64,000 bases of DNA, from NCBI RefSeq assembly GCF_002135295.1, contig NZ_NEGG01000003.1, forward strand, positions 62,001-126,000. The letters are read 5' to 3'. The notes below the pieces were generated by a model that searched no databases, had not been told where the DNA came from, and saw only the letters and a program-made list of their open reading frames with translations. This stretch comes from Acinetobacter sp. ANC 5054 (GTDB lineage Bacteria > Pseudomonadota > Gammaproteobacteria > Pseudomonadales > Moraxellaceae). The translations under genes and the position numbers were made by a program. Of the stretch, positions 26,584 through 36,413 are shown piece after piece; position 1 is the stretch's first letter; each line of letters opens with the position of its first letter.

Positions 26584-29127
26584 TTAGAAAGTACGACCGA
26601 TTTCGAATTGAATTTCTTTGGTTTCATCGCCAGCTTTGTCATTCAGCGGGAATGCATAACTTAATGAAATTGGACCAATCATGGTAATCCAAGTGAATCC
26701 TGCGCCTACGCTATAACGCATATTATTCATATCGAAACCAAAATTATCTTTACAATATTTGCGATCTTCACTCGATTGAGGAACGTCACATTGTGTATCA
26801 AATACTTGTGCGCCTTCTGCAAATAAAACTGGACGAACCTGACGTGCCCAATCCCCTTTAAATGGCACTGGTAAAGCTAATTCAGTACCAAATTGAATTA
26901 AAGCATTACCACCCACTTCTTCTGGATCATAGTCAACCTGATTTTGCGCATCATAATACACGCCAGGATATTTAGGCCCCAAAGTACTGTTATCATAACC
27001 ACGTACCGAACCAAAACCACCTGCATAGAAGTTTTTATAGAACGGTAAATCATTACCATAGCCTAACTTACCGTAACCACGTAGTACAAAGTCTTTACCT
27101 AGCGGGAAATAAGCCTGTGCATCGTAAGTGATTTTTTGATATTCAACATCACTACCTGGTAAGGCAATTTCAGCATTGACGCGGTGTGACATACCCGATG
27201 TAGGGAATACCGGGCGATTCAAGGTATTGTATGACCAACCCAAGTTAAGGTTATAAGTTAAGAAATCACCTTTAAAAGCACTGTCGTATGATTCTTCAGG
27301 TACTGCACAAGTGTTATGAGTAACAATTTTATTACCCTCACTATCTAGTACAAAATTTCCATTCTCATCAGTTTTGTATACGGGCACAGTTAATTGTGAG
27401 TTACCAGACGCATCAGCAGGACAGAATGATGTGGTATCCGTCGCTTTACCACCATTTGCTAGTAAATAATCACGCACATATGTAGAAACATATGGACCTG
27501 TTGTCACTTCGGTATTATCAATATTCAAGCCCATACTGATACTTTGGTTTTCATCGATTGGATAACCAAAGTTGATACCACCACCAAAACTGTCGGTTAC
27601 ATAGTTGTTAACGTTATAGTCGTCATCCAACTTGGTTTTACGGTAGTACATGTTATAACCACGGCGTACACCATCAATAGTGAAGTACGGGTCCGTCACA
27701 CTTAAGTTATAGTAATCCTGCGTTTCCGAACGAGACAAATCGATAGAAACCGCATTACCTGTACCCAAGAAGTTAGTTTGACTCAAACCTGCTTGGAACG
27801 TTACACCACCACTTTGTGAGAAACCAACAGCCAAAGTACTTGTACCTGAGTGTTGCTCTTCAACAGCTACGTTTAAATCAATTTGATCAGGTGTTCCTGG
27901 AATACGTGCAGGTTTAACATCTACAGTTTTGAAGAAACCTGTACGTTCTAGACGCACTTTAGACAAGTCAATTTTTTCATTACTTGCTAAAGCACCTTCC
28001 ATTTGACGCATTTCACGACGTAAAACTTCATCAGCAGTTTTAGAGTTACCTGTGAAATTAATACGACGGACTGTTACTTGCTGACCCGGATTTACGTAGT
28101 AGTTGAGGTCTACAAGTTTAGTGTCTTTATTGATTTCAGGAACAATATTCACTTCAGCAAAGTAATAACCCGCATTACCATACTTACGAAGTAGAAGTTG
28201 CTTAACACCATTCACTTTTTCTTGAGAGTATAGATCGCCATCTTTATACAACTTAAGTGCGTTTAAATCTGACTGCGTATATAAGGTGTCACCTAAGAAA
28301 TGGGTTTCTCCAAACTTAAATTGCTCACCCTCATCAACAGAAACTTCAATGAAGACATGTTTTTTATCTTCACTTAAATTCAAGCTAGAATTGGTAATAT
28401 TAAAATTGATATAACCTTTGTTCAGATATAGCGCACGTAATGCTTCAAGGCTTGCCGCCATTTTTTCACGTGCATAACGGTCATTACGCGAAATAACCGA
28501 GTTCCAACCACTTTCTTTTAAGGCAAAGACTTGCTTGATATCACTTTCTTTAAAGACTGTATTACCAATGATATTGATGTCAAAAACTTTGGCAGATTGA
28601 CCTTCGGTAAATTCAATCAATACGTTTACACGGTTGTTCGGCTGTGCAGTCGTTGTGACTTTCACATCTGCATCGTAACGACCTTGCTGCATATATTGCT
28701 GTTCAAGCTCTGTTTCAACAGTTTGCAGAGAAGACTTCTTCAGCACTTCCCCCTCAGACAGACCCATTTTTTTCAGGCCTTCCTCTAGTGCTTCTTTAGG
28801 GATGAGTTTGTTGCCTTTCAATTCAACTTTAGAAATGACTGGACGCTCAACAACCGTATACACCAAAGTATTGCCTTCTTGTGATGATTTCACATCATCA
28901 AATAAACCAGAGGCAAATAGACTACGAATAGAATTCGAAATGATTTGATCATTAACACGATCACCAGCGGTGAATGGAATCATTCCTGCTACGTTATCAG
29001 GTGTTAAACGTACTAAGCCATCAACTCGAATATCTTGTACTACAAAATCATCGGCTGCATATACTTGTTGTGCTACGGCCATAGCACTAACGAGTGCCAA
29101 TGGCATAAATAAATGTTTGTGCTGCAT
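26584..29127 (-). CDS. bamA: Outer-membrane protein assembly factor BamA
   Basis: 847 residues from the ATG at 29127 (MQHKHLFMPLALV...), with GGAAA nine bases upstream; an in-frame start at 29187 would overlap rseP and destroy the signal peptide. After cleavage near VYA come five POTRA repeats (to about residue 430), then a 16-stranded barrel with the conserved loop-6 motif VRGY (SVRGYDNSTLG) and a terminal Phe (EIGRTF). An insert rich in Cys/Gly/Thr around residues 590-625 is an extracellular loop. BamA is the core insertase for outer-membrane proteins. Confidence 0.96.
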   Translation of the reverse strand: MQHKHLFMPLALVSAMAVAQQVYAADDFVVQDIRVDGLVRLTPDNVAGMIPFTAGDRVNDQIISNSIRSLFASGLFDDVKSSQEGNTLVYTVVERPVISKVELKGNKLIPKEALEEGLKKMGLSEGEVLKKSSLQTVETELEQQYMQQGRYDADVKVTTTAQPNNRVNVLIEFTEGQSAKVFDINIIGNTVFKESDIKQVFALKESGWNSVISRNDRYAREKMAASLEALRALYLNKGYINFNITNSSLNLSEDKKHVFIEVSVDEGEQFKFGETHFLGDTLYTQSDLNALKLYKDGDLYSQEKVNGVKQLLLRKYGNAGYYFAEVNIVPEINKDTKLVDLNYYVNPGQQVTVRRINFTGNSKTADEVLRREMRQMEGALASNEKIDLSKVRLERTGFFKTVDVKPARIPGTPDQIDLNVAVEEQHSGTSTLAVGFSQSGGVTFQAGLSQTNFLGTGNAVSIDLSRSETQDYYNLSVTDPYFTIDGVRRGYNMYYRKTKLDDDYNVNNYVTDSFGGGINFGYPIDENQSISMGLNIDNTEVTTGPYVSTYVRDYLLANGGKATDTTSFCPADASGNSQLTVPVYKTDENGNFVLDSEGNKIVTHNTCAVPEESYDSAFKGDFLTYNLNLGWSYNTLNRPVFPTSGMSHRVNAEIALPGSDVEYQKITYDAQAYFPLGKDFVLRGYGKLGYGNDLPFYKNFYAGGFGSVRGYDNSTLGPKYPGVYYDAQNQVDYDPEEVGGNALIQFGTELALPVPFKGDWARQVRPVLFAEGAQVFDTQCDVPQSSEDRKYCKDNFGFDMNNMRYSVGAGFTWITMIGPISLSYAFPLNDKAGDETKEIQFEIGRTF

Positions 29128-29167
29128 GCCAGTCTTTTCCGCTGTTAATTTATTACGTATAACGTTC

Positions 29168-30523
29168 TTATAAACGCATAATGTCATTGAATAGAGCGAG
29201 TAGCATCATGCTACCCAGCAATACCATACCAATTTTTAATCCAACCAATTGTATTTGTTCAGAAACAGGTTTACCACGAATTAATTCAATAAAATAGTAA
29301 ATTAAATGACCGCCATCAAGCATTGGAATGGGTAATAAATTCAAAATCCCCAAACTTACACTCATGAGTGCCATAAATGAAATAAAGGTTTGCCACCCCA
29401 TTTCAGCACTTTGACCCGCCACTTTCGCAATGGTAATTGGACCAGATAAATTATCTAAACCCACCAAACCGCGTACCATTTTTACAATAGAGTTTAAAAT
29501 CATGCCGGAAATTTGGCCCGTTTTCTCTACTGCTTTAACGCCTGCTTCAACAGGTGAATATTGAATTGTTTGTTTGTATTCTGCTGGAACAGTAACTTTA
29601 CCAGGATCACTTTGAACACCAAGCAGTCCTGTTACTTTACCCATTTGGTCGCGCTTACCTTGCGGCATTACATCCAAATGTACAATTTTATTTTGTCGTA
29701 AAACTTCAATTTTAAGTAATTTTTCTGGTGATGCTTGTACAACTTGAACAACATCAAACCAATCTTTCATTTTTACGCCATCAATCGAAACAATTTGGTC
29801 ACCCTTTTTCATCCCTTGACGAATCGCAGCACCATCCTCGCTCAATTGCGAAACAACAGCTGGTATAGATGGGCGATAAGGTGTAAAACCTAAAACTTCG
29901 AGTGGCGACTGAGATTGATCGCGTAAAAAACTTTGAATTGGTAAACTGAAGGTTTGTAACTGACCATTACGCTCAGCCTGAATTTGAATATTACCTGTCT
30001 CGCCGACACGATCAACAAGGGCATAATTTAAACGCTCCCAAGTCGAAACCTGTGTGCCGTCTACAGCAGTGATTTTATCACCCGCTTGCATGTGAACTGA
30101 TGCAGCAGGTGTATTCGGTAGAACTTTACCAACACGTGTATTCAGTTGCTCTTGAGCGGGTAAAAATAATATCCAAAATAAAACCACTGCCAATACAAGA
30201 TTGATCAGTGGACCAGCTGCAACAATCGCAATACGTTTCCATGGATGTTGGCGATTGAATGCTTTGGGTAAATCAGCTTCCGCGACATTACCTTCACGCT
30301 CATCCAACATTTTGACATAACCACCCAGTGGCAACGCTGAAAGTTGATATTGAATACCTGATTTTTTAGATGTCCATTTGATTAAAGTAGGACCAAAACC
30401 AATTGAATACACCAGGACTTTCACACCCAATTTACGTGCAACAATATAATGCCCAAACTCATGGATCGCAATAAGCGGTCCAAGTAGCAAAATTGCTGCA
30501 ATGATCATAAACAAGGCATTCAT
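29168..30523 (-). CDS. rseP: Site-2 (intramembrane) zinc protease RseP
   Basis: 451 residues. HEFGH at 21-25 in the first membrane helix is the zinc motif, and the second-site LDGGH (PMLDGGHLIYY) lies in the third; two PDZ domains occupy about 110-300. RseP cleaves signal peptides and anti-sigma factors such as RseA in envelope stress. The position upstream of bamA is conserved in Gammaproteobacteria. Confidence 0.95.
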   Translation of the reverse strand: MNALFMIIAAILLLGPLIAIHEFGHYIVARKLGVKVLVYSIGFGPTLIKWTSKKSGIQYQLSALPLGGYVKMLDEREGNVAEADLPKAFNRQHPWKRIAIVAAGPLINLVLAVVLFWILFLPAQEQLNTRVGKVLPNTPAASVHMQAGDKITAVDGTQVSTWERLNYALVDRVGETGNIQIQAERNGQLQTFSLPIQSFLRDQSQSPLEVLGFTPYRPSIPAVVSQLSEDGAAIRQGMKKGDQIVSIDGVKMKDWFDVVQVVQASPEKLLKIEVLRQNKIVHLDVMPQGKRDQMGKVTGLLGVQSDPGKVTVPAEYKQTIQYSPVEAGVKAVEKTGQISGMILNSIVKMVRGLVGLDNLSGPITIAKVAGQSAEMGWQTFISFMALMSVSLGILNLLPIPMLDGGHLIYYFIELIRGKPVSEQIQLVGLKIGMVLLGSMMLLALFNDIMRL

Positions 30524-30526
30524 GTC

Positions 30527-31723
30527 TTAACTTCCTGAATTCAATACTGCTTTCTCAGCAACCATTCTTGCAGTATGGTCCGCTTCTAAAATCACATCAA
30601 TACTATTTGCAGCGCTATTTTCAATTTGACTTAAGGTGTGTTCAACAATTTGTGGAATGCGAGTAAAGCCAATTTGATTATTTAAAAATGCTGAGACTGC
30701 AATTTCATTTGCAGCATTAAGTACTGTTGGTGCTAAACCACCAGCTTTCATTGCTTGACGAGCCAACTTTAATGCAGGAAAACGCTGCGTATCAGGCTCT
30801 TCAAAATTAAGCTGCGAATGCAAAAATAAATCTAAAGGTGGTACATGTGTCTGAATACGCTCTGGCCATGCAAGTGCATGTGCAATCGGCGTACACATGT
30901 CAGGATTACCCATTTGTGCCAAAGTTGAACCATCTACATATTGAACCATGGAATGAATAATACTCTGCGGATGCACAACAACTGTTACAAATTGTTCTTC
31001 AACTGCAAATAAGTGACATGCTTCAATGAGTTCCAAACCTTTATTCATTAAAGTTGCGGAGTCAACCGATATTTTTTGCCCCATAGACCAGTTTGGATGT
31101 TTACACGCTTGGGCAGGTGTAACATTTTCAAGTTGTTCAAGGCTATGATGAAGAAATGGTCCACCAGATGCCGTAAGCAAAATTTGCTTAACACCCATTT
31201 TAGGCTGACCATTGCGTTCTTTTTGCAAATAGCTTTGTGGCAAACATTGAAAGATTGCATTGTGTTCAGAATCTACAGGTAACAATAGTGCATTATTTTC
31301 ACGTGCAGTCTGAATCATGATGTCGCCTGACATCACCAATGCTTCTTTGTTTGCAAGAAGTACACGTTTACCTGCTTTAGCCGCAGCTAGTGTTGGAAGC
31401 AAACCTGCCGCACCAACAATCGCCGCCATAACAACATCAACTTGAGGATGTTCTGCAACTGCAATTAAGCCCGCTTCACCTTGCAGAATTTCAATATCAG
31501 CTAAATTTTCTTGAATGAGTAATTGGCGCAGCTGATCCACTTGATCTTGTGGAACTACTGCGATTTTCGGTCGAAACTGTTTGCAAATTTTTACAAGTTC
31601 TACAATTCGGCTATGCGCGGTAACAGCAAATACAGAATACTCTTCTGGGTGATTTTGCAGAATCTTTAAAGTACTTTGACCAATTGATCCTGTAACACCC
31701 AATATACAAACAGATTTTGACAT
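30527..31723 (-). CDS. dxr: 1-deoxy-D-xylulose 5-phosphate reductoisomerase
   Basis: 398 residues. NADPH-binding GVTGSIGQSTLKIL at the N-terminus, the metal/substrate region LPVDSEHNAIFQ, and SVDSATLMNKGLELIEACHLF near 226-246. Second step of the MEP pathway for isoprenoids, feeding undecaprenyl phosphate made by the neighbouring uppS. Abuts cdsA (no gap) and is three bases from rseP. Confidence 0.96.
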   Translation of the reverse strand: MSKSVCILGVTGSIGQSTLKILQNHPEEYSVFAVTAHSRIVELVKICKQFRPKIAVVPQDQVDQLRQLLIQENLADIEILQGEAGLIAVAEHPQVDVVMAAIVGAAGLLPTLAAAKAGKRVLLANKEALVMSGDIMIQTARENNALLLPVDSEHNAIFQCLPQSYLQKERNGQPKMGVKQILLTASGGPFLHHSLEQLENVTPAQACKHPNWSMGQKISVDSATLMNKGLELIEACHLFAVEEQFVTVVVHPQSIIHSMVQYVDGSTLAQMGNPDMCTPIAHALAWPERIQTHVPPLDLFLHSQLNFEEPDTQRFPALKLARQAMKAGGLAPTVLNAANEIAVSAFLNNQIGFTRIPQIVEHTLSQIENSAANSIDVILEADHTARMVAEKAVLNSGS

Positions 31724-32548
31724 CTATAAATCTACGCCAATAAGTTTCAAAACATACATACCTGCTGCAAATATAGGAGCTGCAGCAAGCAACGAGTCAA
31801 TACGATCCAATACGCCACCGTGTCCAGGCAAAATACGACCTGAATCTTTAATACCAGCACGGCGTTTAATCATTGATTCAAATAGGTCGCCCAGCACTGA
31901 ACTAAAAACAGTAACGACTGAAAGAATTAAAAATAATATGTGTTCAGCAATACTTAGGTCTAAGTACATGACTTCCACCACCACTACAATAATCATTGCA
32001 GTAAATAAACCACCATATAAACCTTCTACAGATTTATTTGGGCTTACATCGGCAGCAAGTTTACGCTTACCTAATTTACGACCAACAAAATAAGCACCAC
32101 TGTCAGCACCCCAAACCAATAGGAACAGGTACATGAGCCACCAAGGTGAACTATCCCAGACAGCAAAAATAGCCGTAACGGCTGCTGAAACAAGGACTAA
32201 ACCAATACCTTTTAAGCTAGGGTTATACCAATTATCATACTCCGGATAAGATTTCACCCAGTAAACACTGAGGATCCAAGTAAAAATTGATGCAGCCCAA
32301 AGCAACAAAGCTACGTCACTATAATGCAATGCCAATGCTGAAAGAATTGCGGTGACTAAACCATAGCCCCAAGCAAGTGGTTTAATCACATTTTTAGTAT
32401 TGCGAGGCATAAGCTTAAACCACTCATAGCCAGCAACAGCTGATGCAATAATCATCAGCACAAGCATTGGATATTTAGACTCGGTTGCAAACATGCAACT
32501 CAGTACAACTGAAACTAGTACCAATGCGGTTATGATCCGCTCTAACAT
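31724..32548 (-). CDS. cdsA: Phosphatidate cytidylyltransferase
   Basis: 274 residues with about eight membrane helices. The CDP-diglyceride synthase signature is at the C-terminal end: SVLGDLFESMIKRRAGIKDSGRILPGHGGVLDRIDSL. It makes CDP-diacylglycerol for all phospholipids. Start and stop codons abut uppS and dxr, indicating one operon. Confidence 0.94.
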   Translation of the reverse strand: MLERIITALVLVSVVLSCMFATESKYPMLVLMIIASAVAGYEWFKLMPRNTKNVIKPLAWGYGLVTAILSALALHYSDVALLLWAASIFTWILSVYWVKSYPEYDNWYNPSLKGIGLVLVSAAVTAIFAVWDSSPWWLMYLFLLVWGADSGAYFVGRKLGKRKLAADVSPNKSVEGLYGGLFTAMIIVVVVEVMYLDLSIAEHILFLILSVVTVFSSVLGDLFESMIKRRAGIKDSGRILPGHGGVLDRIDSLLAAAPIFAAGMYVLKLIGVDL

Positions 32549-33304
32549 TTATTTATTCTCAAGTTGCTCTTGTTGAATCTGCTCTGAAGTTTTACCAAAA
32601 CGACGTTCACGACCACCAAAAACTGCAAGTGCGTCATCAAATTCTTCAATGGTAAATTCTGGCCAAAGCGTTTGGGTGAAGTAGAGTTCTGCATAGGCAG
32701 CTTGCCAAAGCAAGAAATTCGACAAACGGAAATCTCCACCTGTACGAATCAACAAGTCTACTGCTGGTAAATCACTCAAACTTACGTACTGACCAAAGAC
32801 ATCAGCATCCACTGCTTCAAGATCGATTTTATTTGCTAAAACATCTGCTGCAATATGTTTTGCAGCTTGAGCCATATCCCACATACCACCATAACTAATC
32901 GCAATGGTGAGGGTCATGCTATCGAAATTAGCAGTCCTTTGTTCAGCTTGCAACATTAAGTCGCGTAACTGAGAAGATAGACGAGAACGATCACCAATAA
33001 AACGTAGAGAAATATTAAATTTTTCCATACGTGGCAACTGCTCATGAATGGTCTCTTCGAGAAGAGCCATGAGTAAATCAACTTCAAATTGAGGGCGATT
33101 CCAATTTTCACTTGAAAAAGCAAAAACTGTCAGTGCTTGGATGTTTTTTTTACGACAATGTTCAACGATGGGATCTAGGATGTCCTTTCCAGAACGATGC
33201 CCTTCACCTTTTTGCATTTGATTCTTTTTGGCAAAACGATTGTTGCCATCCATGATGATGGCAACATGTTTTGGAAGACGGGAAGTTTCTTCTGATGAGG
33301 TCAT
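32549..33304 (-). CDS. uppS: Undecaprenyl diphosphate synthase
   Basis: 251 residues. cis-Prenyltransferase motif HVAIIMDGNNRFAKK (catalytic Asp in MDGN), the FSSENWNRP segment and the C-terminal RTGGDFRLSNFLLWQAAYAELYFT stretch are intact. It supplies the lipid carrier for peptidoglycan and O-antigen synthesis. Six bases separate it from frr. Confidence 0.96.
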   Translation of the reverse strand: MTSSEETSRLPKHVAIIMDGNNRFAKKNQMQKGEGHRSGKDILDPIVEHCRKKNIQALTVFAFSSENWNRPQFEVDLLMALLEETIHEQLPRMEKFNISLRFIGDRSRLSSQLRDLMLQAEQRTANFDSMTLTIAISYGGMWDMAQAAKHIAADVLANKIDLEAVDADVFGQYVSLSDLPAVDLLIRTGGDFRLSNFLLWQAAYAELYFTQTLWPEFTIEEFDDALAVFGGRERRFGKTSEQIQQEQLENK

Positions 33305-33310
33305 TAAAAC

Positions 33311-33865
33311 TTAGACCTTCATCAATTCAGCTTCTTTTGCAGCCAGACGTTTTTCAACTTCAGCAACGAATTTATCTGTGATTTTTTGAATATCATCACC
33401 TGCACGGCGTTCATCATCTTCAGAAATTTCTTTTTCTTTCAATAATGCTTTGATATCACCTAAAACATCACGGCGGATATTACGAATCGCAACTTTTGCA
33501 TTTTCAGCTTCGTTACGTGCAACTTTTTGCATGTCTTTACGTGTTTCTTCAGTCAATGCCGCCATTGGAACACGGATTGCATCAGCTGTGATTGGGTTTA
33601 AGCCCAAATCTGATTCACGAATAGCTTTATCAATTGCAGCAACCATTGAACGTTCAAAAGGTTGTACAAGTAAAGTCCGTGAGTCTTCAACACCCACGTT
33701 TGCAACTTGGTTTAATGGCACATCAGAGCCATAGTAAGGAACCATAACACCATTCAAAATTGATGGGTGCGCACGTCCAGTACGAACTTTTGCAAAACCG
33801 TGCTCTAGAGAGTCTAGAGACTTGTTCATACGTTCTTCTGCGTCTTTTTTAAGATCGTTAATCAT
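33311..33865 (-). CDS. frr: Ribosome recycling factor
   Basis: 184 residues. The near-universal RRF motif appears as [14 protein letters not shown] (here [14 protein letters not shown]) with the C-terminal helix ...[24 protein letters not shown] with EF-G splits post-termination ribosomes. It follows pyrH with a 79-base gap and is linked to uppS. Confidence 0.97.
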   Translation of the reverse strand: MINDLKKDAEERMNKSLDSLEHGFAKVRTGRAHPSILNGVMVPYYGSDVPLNQVANVGVEDSRTLLVQPFERSMVAAIDKAIRESDLGLNPITADAIRVPMAALTEETRKDMQKVARNEAENAKVAIRNIRRDVLGDIKALLKEKEISEDDERRAGDDIQKITDKFVAEVEKRLAAKEAELMKV

Positions 33866-33944
33866 GTGATCTTCCTTACTTAATTCGAAAAGATGTAAAT
33901 TCTAAAATAGAGTGTAGTATAAAGAGCTTTATGGCTCACGTACA

Positions 33945-34673
33945 TTAGTTCGTAACGTGAGTACCCTCTTTTTCGCCCATCACAACTGAAAGCAATGAAC
34001 CAGATTTGTTCATATCAAATACTTGAAGTGGAACATTGTGGTCGCGGCACAAGCAAATTGCTGTTAAATCCATTACACCTAACTTTTCATCCAACACTTG
34101 ATCGAAAGTTAATGTGTCATATTTCACAGCATCTTCAAACTTACTTGGATCTTTGTTGTAAACGCCATCCACTTTAGTCGCTTTCAAAATCAAATCTGCT
34201 TCGATTTCGATACCACGTAGGCATGCAGCTGTGTCTGTTGTAAAGAATGGGTTACCTGTACCGGCAACAAATACGCATACTTCACCACGAGTTAAATGAC
34301 GGATTGCATCACGGCTTGAATAAGATTCAACCACGGCACCAATCGGTAAAGCTGACATTAGACGAGTTTTAATATTACGACGTACCAATGCATCACGTAA
34401 TGCCAAACCATTCATCACAGTCGCCAACATACCCATTTGGTCACCTGTTACACGACCAACCAAACCGTCTTTTTGTAATTGGCTACCACGGTATAAGTTA
34501 CCACCACCAACCACGATACCCACTTGCACACCTAAACCCACAAGGTGAGCAATCGCAAGCGACATTTGATCTAAGACTTGAGCATCGATACCCATGTCTT
34601 TATTTCCAGCAAGTGCTTCGCCAGAAAGTTTGAGTAAGATACGACTAAAGCGTGGTTTTTTAGAATCCATCAT
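33945..34673 (-). CDS. pyrH: Uridylate kinase
   Basis: 242 residues from the second of three consecutive ATG codons (34676, 34673, 34670); GGAG spacing favours 34673 or 34670, and the TTG at 34700 is unlikely because the GGAG would lie inside the gene. Motif [10 protein letters not shown] at the N-terminus and [13 protein letters not shown] near 140 identify a bacterial UMP kinase of the amino-acid-kinase fold. Catalyses UMP to UDP. Unlike E. coli, no tsf or rpsB lies upstream; rimO does. Confidence 0.94.
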   Translation of the reverse strand: MMDSKKPRFSRILLKLSGEALAGNKDMGIDAQVLDQMSLAIAHLVGLGVQVGIVVGGGNLYRGSQLQKDGLVGRVTGDQMGMLATVMNGLALRDALVRRNIKTRLMSALPIGAVVESYSSRDAIRHLTRGEVCVFVAGTGNPFFTTDTAACLRGIEIEADLILKATKVDGVYNKDPSKFEDAVKYDTLTFDQVLDEKLGVMDLTAICLCRDHNVPLQVFDMNKSGSLLSVVMGEKEGTHVTN

Positions 34674-34718
34674 CATCAACTCCGAATTATTTAATCTCAA
34701 TTATTTTTAATGAATCGT

Positions 34719-36062
34719 TTAAGCAGTCTTCACTGAAACTAGTTTGGCAAATAAGTCATATTCATCTGCATCTGTAATTTCAACTTCGAGTAAATCACCT
34801 GCTTTGATTAATGATTTATCAATATCTTCAACAAAAACATTACCATCAATTTCTGGTGCATCCGCATAAGAACGTGCAACAGCCACTGGGAATTCTTCTT
34901 CTAAGTCATCCACGAGTACTGTCATTTTCTGACCGATACGACTTTGCAGTTTTGCAGCTGAAATCTCTTGCTGAACTTGCATGAAGCGCTCATAACGTTC
35001 TTGTTTGATTTCTTCAGGCACATGATCTGGCAAGTCGTTTGCTGTAGCACCTTCAACAGGCGAATATGTGAAACAACCTACACGATCAAGCTTCGCTTCT
35101 TTCAACCAATCCAACAACATTTGGAAGTCTTCTTCAGTTTCGCCTGGGAAGCCCACAACAAATGTAGAACGGATCACAAGGTCTGGGCATTTTTCACGCC
35201 AAACTTTTAAACGCTCTAAAGTGTTTTCACTATGCGCAGGACGCTTCATCAACTTCAGAATTTTTGGACTAGCATGTTGAAATGGAATATCCAAATAAGG
35301 CAAGATTTTGCCCTGTGCCATTAAGTCAATGACAGCATCCACATGTGGGTATGGATAAACGTAATGTAAACGCACCCAAATACCCAATTGACCAAGTGCT
35401 TCACACATGTCAAAGAATTTGGTTTTTACAGGTTGACCATTCCAAAAATCAAGTTTGTATTTGGTGTCTACGCCATAGGCAGAAGTATCTTGTGAAATAA
35501 CCAAGACTTCCTTCACCCCTGCTTTTTTCAATGCTTGCGCTTCGCTGAGCACTGAACCCACAGGACGAGAAACTAGATCACCACGCATACTTGGAATAAT
35601 GCAGAATGTGCAACGATGGTTACAACCTTCTGAAATTTTCAAATATGCATAATGTTTTGGTGTTAAACGAATACCTTGCTCTGGTACTAGATCAATAAAT
35701 GGATTGTGTTTGGGTGGCTCAGGCACATATTCGTGCACAGCTTCCATTACTTCTTGATATGCCGCAGCACCCGTTACTTTTAAAACGTTCGGATGCATTT
35801 GGCGAATTTTGTCTTCGTCTTTACCTAAACAGCCAGTCACGATCACGCGACCATTAGAGCTCATCGCTTCACCGATGGCGTCTAAAGACTCTTGTACTGC
35901 AGATTCAATAAAACCACAGGTATTTACAACAACTAAATCAGCACCATCATAATCTGATGCTACATCATAACCTTCAGTCTTTAACTGAGTTAAAATTCGT
36001 TCGGAATCTACCAACGCCTTAGGACAACCTAAAGAAACAAAACCGACTTTGGGGGATTTCAT
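34719..36062 (-). CDS. rimO: Ribosomal protein uS12 methylthiotransferase RimO
   Basis: 447 residues from the ATG at 36062, with GGAG eight bases upstream (a GTG at 36077 is an alternative). N-terminal UPF0004 cluster domain ([14 protein letters not shown]), the radical-SAM motif CNHRCTFC (CxxxCxxC) about residue 154, and a C-terminal TRAM domain. RimO adds a methylthio group to an Asp of ribosomal protein uS12. It is transcribed divergently from ntrBC. Confidence 0.95.
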   Translation of the reverse strand: MKSPKVGFVSLGCPKALVDSERILTQLKTEGYDVASDYDGADLVVVNTCGFIESAVQESLDAIGEAMSSNGRVIVTGCLGKDEDKIRQMHPNVLKVTGAAAYQEVMEAVHEYVPEPPKHNPFIDLVPEQGIRLTPKHYAYLKISEGCNHRCTFCIIPSMRGDLVSRPVGSVLSEAQALKKAGVKEVLVISQDTSAYGVDTKYKLDFWNGQPVKTKFFDMCEALGQLGIWVRLHYVYPYPHVDAVIDLMAQGKILPYLDIPFQHASPKILKLMKRPAHSENTLERLKVWREKCPDLVIRSTFVVGFPGETEEDFQMLLDWLKEAKLDRVGCFTYSPVEGATANDLPDHVPEEIKQERYERFMQVQQEISAAKLQSRIGQKMTVLVDDLEEEFPVAVARSYADAPEIDGNVFVEDIDKSLIKAGDLLEVEITDADEYDLFAKLVSVKTA

Positions 36063-36143
36063 GAATCTGCGCTCCACTATAATCCGCGTATTGTATGTCT
36101 TTTCAGTTGATAAAAACAGGTGAAAAGCCCACTCTTTATATCA

Positions 36144-36160
36144 CGCACCAAAATAATGCT
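36144..36160. promoter_or_regulatory. Candidate NtrC-binding site 1
   Basis: CGCACCAAAATAATGCT compared with the NtrC consensus TGCACC-N5-GGTGCA: the left half is nearly perfect and the right half matches at three of five core positions. Its centre lies 42 bp from the next site, four helical turns. Confidence 0.5.
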
Positions 36161-36185
36161 ATAAATTCATCCATATAATTTATTT

Positions 36186-36202
36186 TGCACCATTTTGATA
36201 CA
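36186..36202. promoter_or_regulatory. Candidate NtrC-binding site 2
   Basis: TGCACCATTTTGATACA: perfect left half-site of the NtrC consensus TGCACC-N5-GGTGCA, degenerate right half. Roughly 140 bases upstream of the expected sigma-54 start site, a distance usual for NtrC enhancers. Confidence 0.5.
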
Positions 36203-36308
36203 TTTTCAATTTACAGTCTCTTTTGAATCCGCTATACACTCTATTCAAAGTCTTAAACGTACGCATTTATTCAAATAAGCATCAAAACTTAGCGTTTTTA
36301 ATAATAGT

Positions 36309-36324
36309 TGGCTTGCATCTTGCA
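36309..36324 (+). promoter_or_regulatory. Sigma-54 promoter of ntrBC
   Basis: TGGCTTGCATCTTGCA fits the -24/-12 consensus TGGCAC-N5-TTGCA: GG and GC are spaced 12 bases apart as required. It points at ntrB with transcription expected near 36335, about 80 bases before the start codon. Confidence 0.7.
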
Positions 36325-36413
36325 TAACCTGCATCAATTCGAAACTTATTACAGTTAACTTATTGCTTTATGAAGATGCCATTGCGCCATTTTAAGACAG
36401 GAACCTTACGCTA

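Noticed and set aside
29128..29187. Upstream start for bamA at 29187
   Set aside because: It would place about 20 residues before the signal peptide and overlap rseP; the ATG at 29127 gives a normal export signal.
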